Below are positions 29,941 through 42,060 of a DNA stretch of 64,000 bases, in pieces (within the stretch, counting starts at the first letter, position 1; every line of letters begins with the position of its first letter). The notes beneath the pieces are model-generated. The model made no database searches, was not told the origin of the DNA, and saw only the letters and a list, made by a program, of their open reading frames with translations. This DNA is from Gerris lacustris (taxonomy: Eukaryota > Arthropoda > Insecta > Hemiptera > Gerridae): NCBI GenBank assembly GCA_951217055.1, contig OX578276.1, positions 158,688,010-158,752,009 on the forward strand, read 5' to 3'. A program made the position numbers and the translations under genes.

Positions 29941-30084
29941 AAAAGTAGGAGGGGAGGGGGAAGGCACCAAAAATCAAAACAACAACAAGGTTGAGGTAGG
30001 TCAGGGGGTGAGGTAGGTCAAGAACTTGACCTAGACAAGGGGTGGGGGGTTGCGGTAGGGTAGTTCACTTGGCGCCAGTCTTGC

Positions 30085-30092
30085 TGACGTCA
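30085..30092. promoter_or_regulatory. CRE/ATF palindrome, right TIR
   Basis: Mirror copy of the left site, again 31 bp from the terminus within GCTGACGTCAGC. Confidence 0.5.
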
Positions 30093-30128
30093 GCGTCTGG
30101 CTCAAGTGCCCCAATGACTACTTACGTT

Positions 30129-30741
30129 TTCAACACAATTAGCGTAATTATACATTTAACTTTCAAAAATTTTTTTTTTTTATTTAAAGTTGGGCTGATT
30201 TCTCAAATTAATTTAGGTATAATTTTTTCTGTACTTGACATTTGAAATGCTAAATTAATTATTTAGTTTTGTTGGATACACTGAGTAATTGTTATTTTTT
30301 ATAATTATTTTAACAGCTTTAATTATTTTTTTTTACAGTGATGTTTTTCGTTTTTAATATGATAATTGTTTATTAAAGTACAGATGGAACGGACGTGTAT
30401 GTATTATAATGTTGGTACAAATATAACAATCAATGAGCTTAGAAGGGGTGGGGGAGAGAAGTCCAACAAAGCCCCTGGCTTTAAAAAGTTGTGTAAAACT
30501 TTAGAAAAACAGGAGGCGCTTTCAAGAAGCAAAATATTCTAAACCAGCGTTTCCCAACCCTATGGTCGCCACCCAAAATAGAGTCACGTAGAATATTTTA
30601 GGGTCGCGAAGATTCTTTGAAATTAAATACATAAATTAAAAGACCGTGTCTACGAACAGAACCAGATAGAGTGACACTTTTATAAGATCTGAATAGGAAT
30701 GATATTGATCCACTGCCTGAGAAGGCAGTTTTAAAAACTTT
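30129..30741. other. Flank of the Maverick-type element
   Basis: AT-rich with T runs. No recognised gene. Near 30,540-30,605 it has a caaccctatggtcgccaccc-type stretch that looks like an old repeat. Confidence 0.4.
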
Positions 30742-30936
30742 TTGAGAATGGCAAGCAATGACTTTGAACATTTGATACTTCAAGTAGGACCGAAAATTTC
30801 TAAGACCGCCACAAATTGGCGATTAGCCTTTCTCGTAAAAGAAAAACTGGCATTGACAATGCGTTTTTTAGCCAGTGGAGATTCTTATGCAAGTCTTAGT
30901 TATTTATTTAAAATATCCAAAAGTCATATTATTTAG
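30742..30936 (+). pseudogene. PIF/Harbinger (HARBI1-like) nuclease fragment
   Basis: The frame reads DFEHLILQVGPKISK, then ATNWRLAFLVKEKLALTMRF and LASGDSYASLSYLFKISKSH. This is the conserved N-terminal part of Harbinger transposases ('..FeeLL..v.p.i.k..t..R..i....rL...LrfLatG.sy.sls..F.is.st'). The DDE catalytic part is absent. It abuts the left edge of the tandem duplication. Confidence 0.8.
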
Positions 30937-30974
30937 TATGATTTTTCTGAACATGTGAGCTTGTATGAGCTTTT

Positions 30975-31188
30975 TATTGAAATGAGTGCTTTAAGTTAGC
31001 AAGTAAAAACCACTGCGCTAGTTGGTACTGAATAAGTCAGTTTTATTTAACATAACATTATCAAGAGAACACAAACACTCGACTAAGAATACAAAACTAT
31101 CAAAGGTAATATTTATATAAACTTGAGTGACATCTATCATGTCATAAATAAACAAATAATAAATAAATGAAGCATTGCCACCTCAACA
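30975..31188 (-). repeat. Copia 3' LTR
   Basis: 214 bp. On the minus strand it starts TGTTGAGGTGG after the purine tract (31,189-31,197). Confidence 0.9.
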
Positions 31189-31230
31189 CCTCTTCTCAAT
31201 GCTGATTATCTTGAGCCACCTCTTCTTCAT

Positions 31231-34200
31231 CTAAGTCGCCAGACCAATCTTCTTTAAAAGTTGAAGTAGTCTAGTATGACCCAGAGGCTTGGTTAAAAAA
31301 TCTGCCAGCATGTTTTCTGTTGGGCAATACTCAAAGTTAATAAGATTCTTATTCTTTAAATCTTTTATAAAATTATATTTTGTATCAATATGCTTGGTCC
31401 TGTCACTAATTTTTTCCATACTCAAAAGCTTTAAACACGACTGGTTGTCTTCGTATATTTTAATACCTTTCACTTTTTCTCCTAGATCTTCAAGAACATT
31501 TCTAATAAATATAGCTTGCTGGCATGTCTCGGACAAAGCTATAAATTCGGCTTCGGTCGACGATAGTGCCACACAGTCTTGTTTTCTACTCCTCCAATCG
31601 ATCATAACTCCGTTCCAGAAAAATAAGTAACCAGAATTCGACTTCCTGTCACGTCTGTCATCAGCCCAGTCAGCGTCGGAATATCCATAAAGTATGTCAT
31701 CATTGTTTGTATCACTTTTAAGTCTAATTTTGTAGTTCATGGTTGTCTTCAAATATTTCAAAATTCTCTTTACTTCAGTCCAATCGTGAATAGTCGGTTC
31801 GTTAACTTTTCTAGCAAGTATTGATGTAAATACTGCTATATCTGGTCTTGTATTTACAGTTAAATATAATAACGCCCCTATAGCACTCCGATATAGATCT
31901 TTGTTTTCGAAAGTTTTCTTTTCTTTAAGGTTCAAAGAATTTTTATTATATCCAGTGTCCAATGGTAATGTAGATCCTTTTGCCTCTTCCAAACCGAATT
32001 TCATGAGTAATTTTTCAATGTAAGTTTTCTGCCAAAGTTGAATTCCTCCCAAATTATCATAGCCAATTTGAATTCCCAAGTAGTATCTAAGATTTCCTAG
32101 ACATTTTATTTCAAATTTATTTTTAATTTCAGTGACTACCTGCTTTATAAGTTGGTTACTTTCACTTGCCACAAGCATGTCATCCACATATATCAGAACG
32201 TAGATTACAGTTTTATTTTCATCTTCCTTCTTGTAAACACATTGATCATAGTTACCTCTTCTGAATCCCAGTTCTTCTAGTAAATTATTTATTGTTTGGT
32301 TCCAAATTCTCGCATCTTGCTTAAGTCCATAGAGTCCCTTCTTCAACTTGCATACCAACTTCTTGCCATTATCATCTGCTTCATAACCTTTAGGTTGACG
32401 CATATATATTTCACCTTCTAGTACTCCGTTTAGAAAAGCAGTTTTAAAATCATAATGAAAAATGTTTAAACCTTTTTTAGAAGCTAATGCCAAAAATAAA
32501 CGCAAAGTGGTCTGACGAACAACTGGTGCAAAAACTTCATCATAGTCTTGACCAAACTTTTGAGAAAAACCTTGGGCCACGATTCTCGCTTTATATTTAC
32601 TCGGTTTTCCATTCTCATCCGATTTAATTTTGAACACCCACTTGCAACCAACTATGTTTTTATTTTCAGGAATTTTCACTAACTCCCATGTCTGATTAGA
32701 CTTCATGGCAGCTATTTCCTCGTCCATGGCTTCAATCCACTTAGCTGAATCTTTTCTCTTTAAGGCTTCTTCTCTACTTCTTGGCTCAATCTGTATTTTA
32801 TCATCACAGCAAAATCGCTGTGCTGCTATTCCTTTACACGTCCTCAGAGATCTTCGAGCTCCAGGGGTTTCAGTTTGAATATCTCCAGATTTAGTTTCTG
32901 TATTTTCATTATTTATTAACAAATAATTTTCAGTTTCTGTAATTTCATTATTTATTAACAAATCATTTTCAGTCTCTGTAATTTCATTATTAATCAAAAA
33001 ATTATTTTCACTCACGCTTTCAGTGTTTTTCTGTTTACAGATATTTTTATTTTCAGTTTCAAAAACAACTTCTACAAAATTTTCTTGATTATCATCAACT
33101 TTCAATTCATTATTTACTTTTTCATTTTTATTTTCTTCAAAATTTTGATGATTTTCTTCCAAAAACTTCACATCCCTACTAATATGGATGCTATCATTAC
33201 TTTTATCTAATAACCTGTAGGCATTTGAACCTTCCTCATATCCGACAAATATTAGTCTTTTAGCCTTGTCGTCTAACTTCTTTCGTTTTTCACGTGGTAT
33301 ATGCATAAACACTTCACTCCCGAAAACTCTAAAGAAACTCACAGAAACTCTTTTGTTGTTCCACAGTTCTGATGCTATTTTACCAGTAGATCTAGACGGT
33401 AAACAGTTCTGGATATAATTAGCTGTCATGAGTGCCTCTCCCCAATACTTATTTGGAAGATTAGCATCATCAAGCATACACCTGGTCATTTCCACAAGAT
33501 ATCGATTTTTCCTTTCCGCCACTCCGTTTTGCTGTGGGGAATATGGAGCTGTTATTTGATGAAATATACCTTGAGATTTTAAAAACCTTTTAAACTCATT
33601 TCCAGAATATTCACCACCGGCCATCGGTTCTTAAAGTTTGTGGTTTCCTTCCAAACTTATTTTCTACAAAGTTAACATATTCTTTAAATCTATCGTGAGT
33701 TTCATTTTTTGAATTTAGTAAGTATACAATGCAATATTTACTGAAATCATCAATAAATGTGAGAAAATATTTTTTCTTACCTGGTGTAAGTGTTTGCATA
33801 GGTCCACATAAATCCCTGTGTACCAGTTCCATTACAAATGTCGTAGATTTTTTTGAATTTGAAAATGGCATTCGTGTCATCTTGCCTCGTAGACACGATT
33901 TACACGTTGAAGATGTTAAGCGATTACAATTTGTTAGAATAGCACCATCTACCAAGTTATTTTTCAACATACCCTTGACTAAATTTATATCTCGATGTCC
34001 AAACCGTTTATGCCATAGGTGAATGCAGCCTTCTAATTTTGAGTTGTTAATTGCACAAACCTTTTCAGTATTTCCTGCTAAACAAAGATTATATAGTTTT
34101 TTCTTAATTTTCCATAAGCATATATTTCACCATTGTATGCAATTTCACATTCATCACCACAAAATTGTACATTGAATCCAAGCTGTGTCAGCTTCGGCAC

Positions 34201-34480
34201 AGATAATAAGCTTGTTTCCAGATCAGGAACATGCAGAACATTCTTGACAACAATTTCTTTAATTTCACCATTTTTAAGAAGACATTTTAATTTTCCTTCT
34301 CCAGATCCGGTAGAGACAATTTTCCTACCATCTGCCATTTCAACCAGTGATTTACATTTATTATATAATTGGAAAAACTTTATATTATTTTTCAAGTGTG
34401 TACTTGCGCCTGAGTCAATGTACCAATCTCCAGAAGAAACATTATTCGTTGTTAAGTTGAAGCACATTTCCTTATTTGCG
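31231..34480 (-). pseudogene. Copia pol (protease, integrase, RT, RNase H), frameshifted
   Basis: Order along the minus strand: protease DSGASTHL; integrase with HRDLCGP, the second Asp in RTDG and NGVAERKNR; RT with KTAFLNGVLEGE, GLYGLKQDARIWNQ and YVDDMLVA; RNase H with SDADWADDRR and ALSSTEAEFIAL; and a C-terminus ADFLTKPLG. The main frame is 31,231-33,624. Two breaks disable it: near 33,615 between the second Asp and the GGEYSG block, and near 34,100 between protease and integrase. The upstream join to gag is lost because BEL/Pao inserted at 34,481. Confidence 0.9.
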
Positions 34481-34481
34481 G

Positions 34482-34836
34482 TGTAGGAAAAGGGGAGAGG
34501 GTAGAGGGAGAGGTAGAGAAAGAAAAGAAGGGAGAAGAGGCTTACTTGGTGCTGCGTAGGTCGTGAGGTGGTGATGTCCCAGGCCTGGGGTCGGTGGCAG
34601 ATGAAGTTCACTTCGGTGACACAACACAACTGTCTAGCACTTTGAAGGAAAATGAATTTAAATGGGTTTGATTATTTAAGTTAACTTTAACTCGGAAAAA
34701 AAACTAGAGAGGAAGAGGTACGGTGCGGGCATGGTTAGAGAGAGGAAGCGAAGGGAAGGGAATAGGGAGGTTATAGATGGCGAACGAAAAAGCGCCGCCA
34801 CTGAGGAGGCGGGAAAATTAAATCCAAAACCCAACA
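34482..34836 (-). repeat. BEL/Pao 3' LTR (complete)
   Basis: 355 bp, ends TGTTGGG and CCTACA on the minus strand. Two partial copies exist: 42,001-42,225 (first part, same strand) and 38,507-38,603 (last part, opposite strand). Confidence 0.85.
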
Positions 34837-35096
34837 TTTCCCCCCACCGAAACGGAAGGTTTCAGAAAGAAAAGAAAAGAAAAGAGACTTCAACAAAGTA
34901 AAAAAATACTTGAAGAGAGAAAGAAGAGAAAATCATATCGTCGAAGAGAAAAAAAATAGTTGAACTCTTATCTTCGAGGGGTGGCTGCACCAAACTAAAG
35001 AAAATAATTATTTGAGAAAAAGAAAGAAAACTACTTACAAGAAAAAAAAAAAAAAGGAACTGCTGGAGTAAGAAAAAAAAATCAAAAAGGAAATGA
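34837..35096. other. BEL/Pao 3' untranslated region
   Basis: Lies between the pol stop and the 3' LTR. It is extremely A/G-rich on the plus strand (many aagaaaagaaa tracts), with the polypurine tract next to the LTR on the coding strand. No frame. Confidence 0.7.
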
Positions 35097-38000
35097 TTAA
35101 GCGCCGGGTAACGGGGCCAGTTTTAGAACTGGGCGCTTAAATAACCCATCGGCAGTGCGGATAGTCGCGACTCGGACTGTCCCATCAGATCCTGGATGGA
35201 CTTCTTCAACGCGAGCAAGAGGCCAACAGCGTGGGGGAGTCTTTTCGTTGTTGAGAAGAACGAGATCGCCCACTTTGAGATTAGGACAGCTAGTTGTCCA
35301 TTTTTGACGCTGCATGAGGGTTAAAAGGTACTCTTTTGCGCCAGCGATCCCAGAAGGTCTGATACATTTGGCGGAGAAGTTGCCACTGGGTTAGTCGATT
35401 TTGAGAGACATCGGTAAGATCCAGTTCAGGGACACTGTTCAAAGGACTTCCGATTAACAAGTGGCCGGGAGTAAGAGAGGTTAGATCAGAAGGATCTGAA
35501 GAGATCGGACAGAGGGGCCTTGAATTCATGACGGCTTCGACTTTGATGAAGAGTGTGGTGAGCTGTTCAAAGGTAAGAACATGGTTTCCTATAACTTTAC
35601 GAAGTAAGTGTTTCGCAGACTTTATCCCTGCCTCATAAATACCTTCAAAATGAGGCGCACCAGGACAAGATAGGATCCATTTTATAGAGTGGTTAGAAAA
35701 ATAATTGTGAACCTTTTCACTATTTTGGGGTTGAGAGAGAAGTTGGTGTATCTCAGAAAGATAACGGTTAGCGCTGACATAATTCGTGCCGCAGTCGCTG
35801 TAAACTGTGGAGCATAACCCACGCCGACTCGTGAAGCGATCAAAGGCAGCCAAAACGCTTCGGTTGAGAGATCAGAGACCACCTCTAAATGCACAGCCTT
35901 AGAAATAAAACAGACAAAGAGACACAAGTAGGCTTTGTAAGTCTTAGCGTTTCGTCGAGTACTTTCTCGAACAAGAAAAGGGCCACCGTAGTCAGTTCCC
36001 ACAACAAGAAACGGGCGTGCCTTTTGCACGCGTGAAAGAGGAAGATCGCTCATTTTAGGTTGGATAAACTGAGCACGCACTCTAAAACATTTTAAACACT
36101 TACTTAATCGCGATCTAATGGCTTGACGCCCAGAAATGATCCAAAACGTTTGCTGGATAGTGGCTATCAAACTACGAGGTCCTACGTGTAAGTCACGTAC
36201 ATGAAAATAATCGATGACAAGAGAGGTGAACTTGCTTGTTTTTGGAAGTAAAAGAGGATGCTTGGTTTCATATGGCAATTTAGATCGACTAAGTCTGCCC
36301 CCCACCCTGAGGAGACCGGAGGCGTCGAGAAAGGGAGAGAGAGATTGTAAACGCCGAGAATATTCTCCTCTTTTTATAAGTGCTATATCGAGAGAGAAAT
36401 GATGTTGCTGAACTAATTTAACAAGATAGTGAAGAGCTGATTTTAGTTCACTGGTGGAAAGAGGACCGACTAATCGAATTTTAGAGGAAGAGCTAGAACT
36501 GAGATTATTAATAGCCCTGAGGATCCACGCTGTAACACGCAATAAACGCTGATACGAAGAATATCGCTCGAAAATAAAACACTCTTCTTTAGTTTCAACC
36601 TTCGCAACGAAGGACTCCTTTAAAGGTTTCAGTTCGGGTATTTCTGTGAGAGATATACTAGTAGATATGGGCCAGTTAGAAAATTCAGAAGCGAGCCAGG
36701 GGGGCCCAGAGAACCAAAGCTTGTGTTGTACAATCTCTGCTGGTAGCAGACCACGAGAAGCACAATCCGCAGGGTTGTCGTGAGTGCTAACATGATACCA
36801 ACTGTCAGGACTAAGGATGGATGTTGTTTCGACAACTCGATTTGCGACAAAGGATTTAAGCAAGTGAGGAGAAGTTTTAAGCCACGACAAAACAACCGTA
36901 GAGTCTGTGAACGCCAGCGTGTTTGAAATTTTTACTTTAGAAGAGAGAAGAGGAAGAATTGATTTGAAAAGTTGAGACAACAATACTGCGCCGCAGAGCT
37001 CTAATCGAGGGACAGATAAGGACTTAAGAGGAGCTACACGTGATTTAGCTAATATTATGTGAGTAGAGGGGTCGGAATGAGGTGAGATGACATGAAGATA
37101 AATTACAGCAGCGAATCCACGTTCACTCGCATCAGAAAACCCAACGAGGTAGTATTCAGAATTATCGGATTTGAAAATAAGTCTAGGAACTCTAACTTGA
37201 GTAAGAAAAGAAAATTGTTCAACAAAAGCGCACCAAAGCTTTTGTAAATCAGAGGGAATAGTATCATCCCAACCAATACCTGTAGTCCACAACTTTTGAA
37301 TTAAAGATTTGGCTGTCAGAACGACGGGGGAGAGCCAGCCCATAGGGTCAAATAACTTGGATATATCTGATAGGATTTCTCGTTTAGTCGAGCGAACTTC
37401 AAGATTGACTATCCGATAACTAAAATCATCTGAAGAGGGGTTCCACTGGAGACCGAGTACTTTGGTATGGTTATCTTCTTCTGAGGTAAAGACCAGAGGT
37501 GTCTGGACATGTTCAGGAGGTACAGTAGAGAGGAGAGAATTACTATTACTACTCCACTTTCGGAGTTCAAATCCACCTTTAGAGAAAACAGAGATAAGAT
37601 CTGATTGCAACTGAAGAGCTTCTTTAAGAGAGGGTGCTCCAGAGATGACGTCATCGATGTAAGTTTCTTCCTTAATGACAGCTCTGACACGAGGCAACGA
37701 GTGAGCTTCATCGTCAGCAAGTTGGTGTAGGGTTCGACAAGCGAGGTAAGAAGATGAGCGAAGACCCCACGTTACAACTGAGAGCTGATAAACAGATACT
37801 GGGTCTTGCGGCGAGTATCTCCATAATATATTTTGAAACTTAGTATCTTCATCGAGTACACATATTTGCCGGTACATCTTGCAAATGTCTGCGGTGAAAG
37901 CAACTAAATGAAATCGAAATGCGGTAATAATCATAATTATGTTTCCTTGTAATTTTGGACCAGTATAAAGTACATCATTGAGGGAGACGCCTGATTTAGA

Positions 38001-38456
38001 GATAGCAGAACCGTTAAAAACAACACGTATTTTGGTAGTAGTGCTAGAGGGATTATACACAGCGTGATGAGGGATGTAGAAAGAATTAGGGAGAGGTGAT
38101 TCAAGTTTTCTCATATGACCAGTTTCTTCATAATCACGCATGAAATCGTCATAAGAAGTTTTTAGTGTAGGGTTTTTAGCCAGTCTACGTTCGGTGTTAA
38201 AGAGGCAACGTAGAGCATAACCGTAAGAACCACTTAGTTCAGAGTGATTGTCCTTTAGGAGAAGAGGGACGACATAACGACCGTCTGGGTTTCGTTTATG
38301 GCGAGAAACAAAAATATTTTCGCATGCTTCATCTTCAGGAGCAGGAATATTCAGAGAGGGAGGTTGTTCTATTTCCCAGAACTGCCTTAACACCTGGTCG
38401 AGATTAGATTCTCCGAAAAAGGCAGAGTACCGAAGAGTAGGAGAGACCGGACCCAT
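35097..38456 (-). pseudogene. BEL/Pao pol, RT to integrase end, frameshifted
   Basis: The main frame (35,682-38,456) starts within pol at MGPVSPTLRYSAFFGESNL. RT blocks are KIRVVFNGSAISKSGVSLND, FTADICKMYRQICV and ETYIDDVISG; RNase H has VGFSDASERGFAAVIY and FTDSTVVLSWL. The integrase zinc module (HVRDLHVG, then KCLKCFR) and first Asp VGTDYGG follow. Frame breaks near 35,850 and 35,305 move the rest into two further frames (SDCGTNYV; then LKVGDLVLL and TVRVATIRTADG, the C-terminal tail). Upstream of 38,456 about 390 bp of protease region is deleted. Confidence 0.88.
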
Positions 38457-38506
38457 AATTATCCATCCGAAAATAGAAGAACTCTAGCAGGCACGAAAGC
38501 ACCTGT

Positions 38507-38603
38507 GACATCACCACCTCACGACCTACGCAACACCAAGTAAGCCTCTTCTCTCTTCTTTTCTTTCTCTACCTCTCCCTCTACCCTCTCCCCTTTTCCT
38601 ACA
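38507..38603 (+). repeat. BEL/Pao LTR fragment on the plus strand
   Basis: The last 97 bp of the LTR in reversed direction, followed by the natural 5' leader. At its left edge gacatcacc is shared between LTR and pol, so the join to pol at 38,507-38,515 is a microhomology joint. Confidence 0.8.
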
Positions 38604-39372
38604 TTAAAATTGGTCCTTTATGGCGGATTTATCTAGAAATTCAGCACCTCTTTTCTTACAGTTACTTTGCTGCTAAATTTTGCTACCTCTCTAAAGCTCA
38701 ACCTCTCTTCCCACCTCTTTTACGGGTCGTTATTTTGTGTAATTGGTCTATATTATTTAATATTTTCTTTTCTTTTATTTCGCAGAATAAAGTATATTTA
38801 TTATCGTTTAACTCTTTGCAGCATTTTTTACACTTACTGCAGCAATCTCTGCAGATAGCGTGGGTTTTTAAGATTCTTCTTCTTTTTCTTAGATTCTTCT
38901 TCTTTTTCATGGCCGTTAAATCTGTAGTCTCTACGTCATCAGGTGTCACATTACGTCATTAGCTGTCAATGTCATGTGTGAGTGACACGCCCTCTTACCT
39001 CTCAGCGGTCCAGTTTATTAGTAAACAAAGCAATCCACGTCTGGTCTTATCTCTTATCTATAGCCTTTCCTTTAATTCATTGTTTACCAAAACATATGAT
39101 ATCAATTAAATTATTCTTTATCTCATTCCTAGATATTTATTTCGAGTCGATTATCATTTATTTCACGTCTAATAAATACGACTTTTATTTTCTCTATATT
39201 TCCTCAACCGCTCAACAGAATTTATTGAATCAAATTTATTGTTGCTCATCTCTTCAAGATCTTTCCAACGAATGGTCACTCGCCCTAGTTTATTTTTTCT
39301 ATTTTTTACTTTCTTTATTTCTCTCTCTCTCTCTAAGTAATTTGTTCTCTCTTTTTTCTTTCTTTTTCTATA
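38604..39372 (+). other. BEL/Pao 5' leader
   Basis: Non-coding, T-rich sequence between the LTR fragment and gag. The frames here, on either strand, are low-complexity and not supported. Confidence 0.6.
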
Positions 39373-42060
39373 ATGGCAACAGAAGCAAACGCTGAAAAGA
39401 ATCTTAAGCTTTACCAATCACGGCGTGAGACTCTTTTTCGTCGCCTTCAAATAGCTTATGATTCAATTAAGACTCTAAACCCTAATGAGCCCAAAACGAT
39501 AAGAGCATTTAAAGTAAGATGTGCCGATCTCGAAGAGACTAGGGCTAACTTCAATGATATTGTTGAAAATATTAATGAGCTAACTTTAGAACTAGATCCT
39601 AAAGCAACAATTAATCATAGTTCAATATCGGCCTTCGACGATTTATTTTATTCTTGTCAGGAAGCCTTGCAACAAATAAATGCTATCTCCGACAACTCTA
39701 ATTCATAAGCTATTCAAAACCACTCCTCTGATATTTCTTTCAAACTTCCTAAAATTCCGCTACGTACTTTTTCAGGAGATTTATCCGATTTTATCCCCTG
39801 GTATAATTTATTCTGTTCAGTTATAAATCAATCTGCTATTTCTAAAGTTCAAAAACTCTTATATCTGCAAAGCTGCCTCGATGGTGAACCCCTTTCATTA
39901 GTTAAGCATCTTCCTGCCACAGATGCTAACTACGACGTCGCTATTAAAATATTGTTAGAGAGATATAACTCTAAGCGACAACTTGCCTCTACTCATGTTG
40001 AGAAACTACTGAACTTATAATCCATGAACATGGAGTCTTACAGTAAACTTCGTTCGTTTCATGAAACCCTTACTGAACAATACTCTGCTCTTGAAGCACT
40101 CCAGTTACCTAACTTAGCGGACTTCATATTATTTTTCATAACTTTTAGAAAGCTTCCTCCTCTTACTCGGAAAACATTTGAGACTCAGTCAAAGGCGAGT
40201 TGTACTACCCAAGCTAGTTTGGACTCTCTTCCGACTTTTAACGAGTTGCTTAAATTCTTAGGTTCACAGTGTCAGATTTTAGAAACATCTCTTATGACTA
40301 GAAATCAAAAGCCTGATTCTAACTCATCTAATTCCTCTCGTTCTTCTCCTAATTGGCGCATTAGACCTTCTTATACACCAGCCAAAAAACAACTCTCGCC
40401 TCCAGAGAGGGCTCAACGCTCGTATGTTGCTACTGCTAATGTTAAACACTCTCAGCCAACTAATAACACCACTTGTCCTATATGTGATAAAATTCACTCT
40501 ATCTATACTTGCGTACAACTCAGATCTCTTTCTATTCCTGAACGTAGAAATAAAATAAAAGCTCTAGACCGTTGTCAAAACTGTTTAGGCAACCATTTAA
40601 GCTCTAAATGTAATTCTAAGTCGAAATGCATGAAATGTAACGGGTCTACTGGTAATCACCATACATTGCTGCATCTTGACGATGTTTCTACTCCCTCAAC
40701 ATCTGCCTCTCCTTCTCAAACTGATGTATTTAGCTCTGTGGCCCAAGCTCCTGAGCCGGCAACTGTACTTCTAGGTACTGCTATCGCTCATGTTCGTGAT
40801 GTCACAGGTGCTTTCGTGCCTGCTAGAGTTCTCATAGACTCAGGTAGCCAGTGCTCCTTCCTCTCTAAAGACTTCTTTCTTAAACTTCGTCTTCAATACA
40901 AGAAAACTGATGTCCATATTACTGGTCTAGGTTCAACTACAGTAAATCAACCTAAAGCTGTAGCTTGTATTGAGTTCAAACCCCCTACTTATAATGAACC
41001 TCTCCTCTCTACTCAGGTCGTGGTCCTGGAAAAGCTTGCTGGTGCTCTTCCCTCTCAGCCTCTCAGTACTAAACTTAAGGAGCATTTCTCACATCTTCCT
41101 CTAGCTGACCCGGAGTTTTGTACCCCTCCTCCTCTTGACGGAATCCTCGGTATGGACGTTTTCCCTCTTATATGTAGTGGTGCCCCTCGGAATGTTGGAC
41201 CAGGATTGCCTAGTGCTCTTCCTTCTATTTTCGGATGGATAATTATGGGTCCGGTCTCTCCTACTCTTCGGTACTCTGCCTTTTTCGGAGAATCTAATCT
41301 CGACCAGGTGTTAAGGCAGTTCTGGGAAATAGAACAACCTCCCTCTCTGAATATTCCTGCTCCTGAAGATGAAGCATGCGAAAATATTTTTGTTTCTCGC
41401 CATAAACGAAACCCAGACGGTCGTTATGTCGTCCCTCTTCTCCTAAAGGACAATCACTCTGAACTAAGTGGTTCTTACGGTTATGCTCTACGTTGCCTCT
41501 TTAACACCGAACGTAGACTGGCTAAAAACCCTACACTAAAAACTTCTTATGACGATTTCATGCGTGATTATGAAGAAACTGGTCATATGAGAAAACTTGA
41601 ATCACCTCTCCCTAATTCTTTCTACATCCCTCATCACGCTGTGTATAATCCCTCTAGCACTACTACCAAAATACGTGTTGTTTTTAACGGTTCTGCTATC
41701 TCTAAATCAGGCGTCTCCCTCAATGATGTACTTTATACTGGTCCAAAATTACAAGGAAACATAATTATGATTATTACCGCATTTCGATTTCATTTAGTTG
41801 CTTTCACCGCAGACATTTGCAAGATGTACCGGCAAATATGTGTACTCGATGAAGATACTAAGTTTCAAAATATATTATGGAGATACTCGCCGCAAGACCC
41901 AGTATCTGTTTATCAGCTCTCAGTTGTAACGTGGGGTCTTCGCTCATCTTCTTACCTCGCTTGTCGAACCCTACACCAACTTGCTGACGATGAAGCTCAC
42001 TCCGGTGACACAACACAACTGTCTAGCACTTTGAAGGAAAATGAATTTAAATGGGTTTGA
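39373..42060 (+). pseudogene. BEL/Pao gag-protease-RT, inverted copy with two in-frame stops
   Basis: One frame runs from the ATG at 39,373 to 42,060, broken by TAA at 39,706 and TAA at 40,018. Gag begins MATEANAEKNLKLYQSRRE. Gag zinc motifs CPICDKIHSIYTC, RCQNCLGNHLSSKC and KCMKCNGSTGNHH are BEL-type. Protease shows VLIDSGSQCSFLS and GILGMDVFP. The RT part then repeats the sequence found on the minus strand up to ADDEAHS, after which the frame enters LTR sequence and stops. The tail after 42,000 is not pol. Confidence 0.85.

Larger units (their letters stand above)
16191..30122. mobile_element. Maverick/Polinton-type virus-like element without DNA polymerase B
   Basis: A 13,932-bp unit starting AGTAGTCATTGGGG and ending in the exact complement. 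It is flanked by the perfect 6-bp duplication TACGTT (16,185-16,190 and 30,123-30,128). A 6-bp duplication and 5'-AG termini are the known Polinton hallmarks. The TIRs are 1638 and 1616 bp. It carries integrase, packaging ATPase, adenain-like protease, penton-like and hexon-like capsid genes, a PLA2 protein, and several accessory genes. No frame shows an internal stop or frameshift, which implies recent integration. No polymerase B is present; the largest non-coding interval inside the TIRs is about 630 bp. Confidence 0.95.
28507..30122 (-). repeat. Right terminal inverted repeat (1616 bp)
   Basis: Inverted match of the left arm. Outside the microsatellites the positions mirror exactly: for example the T5 terminator at 29,635-29,639 mirrors 16,674-16,678. 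It ends inside a truncated copy of the DUF8207-like gene. Confidence 0.95.

Noticed and set aside
16191..30122. Hidden DNA polymerase B or helicase in fragments
   Set aside because: I looked in the gaps 18,231-18,861, 19,819-20,409 and 20,862-21,301; they are AT-rich and too short, with no polymerase motifs visible.
16191..30122. Reading the element as an ordinary parvovirus insertion because of the PLA2 domain
   Set aside because: The integrase, packaging ATPase, adenain-like protease and double jelly-roll capsid, with 6-bp TSD and long TIRs, place it in the Maverick/adintovirus-like group; no parvovirus replication protein is present.
36214..36895. Open frames on both strands inside BEL pol
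   Set aside because: Shadows of the pol frame.
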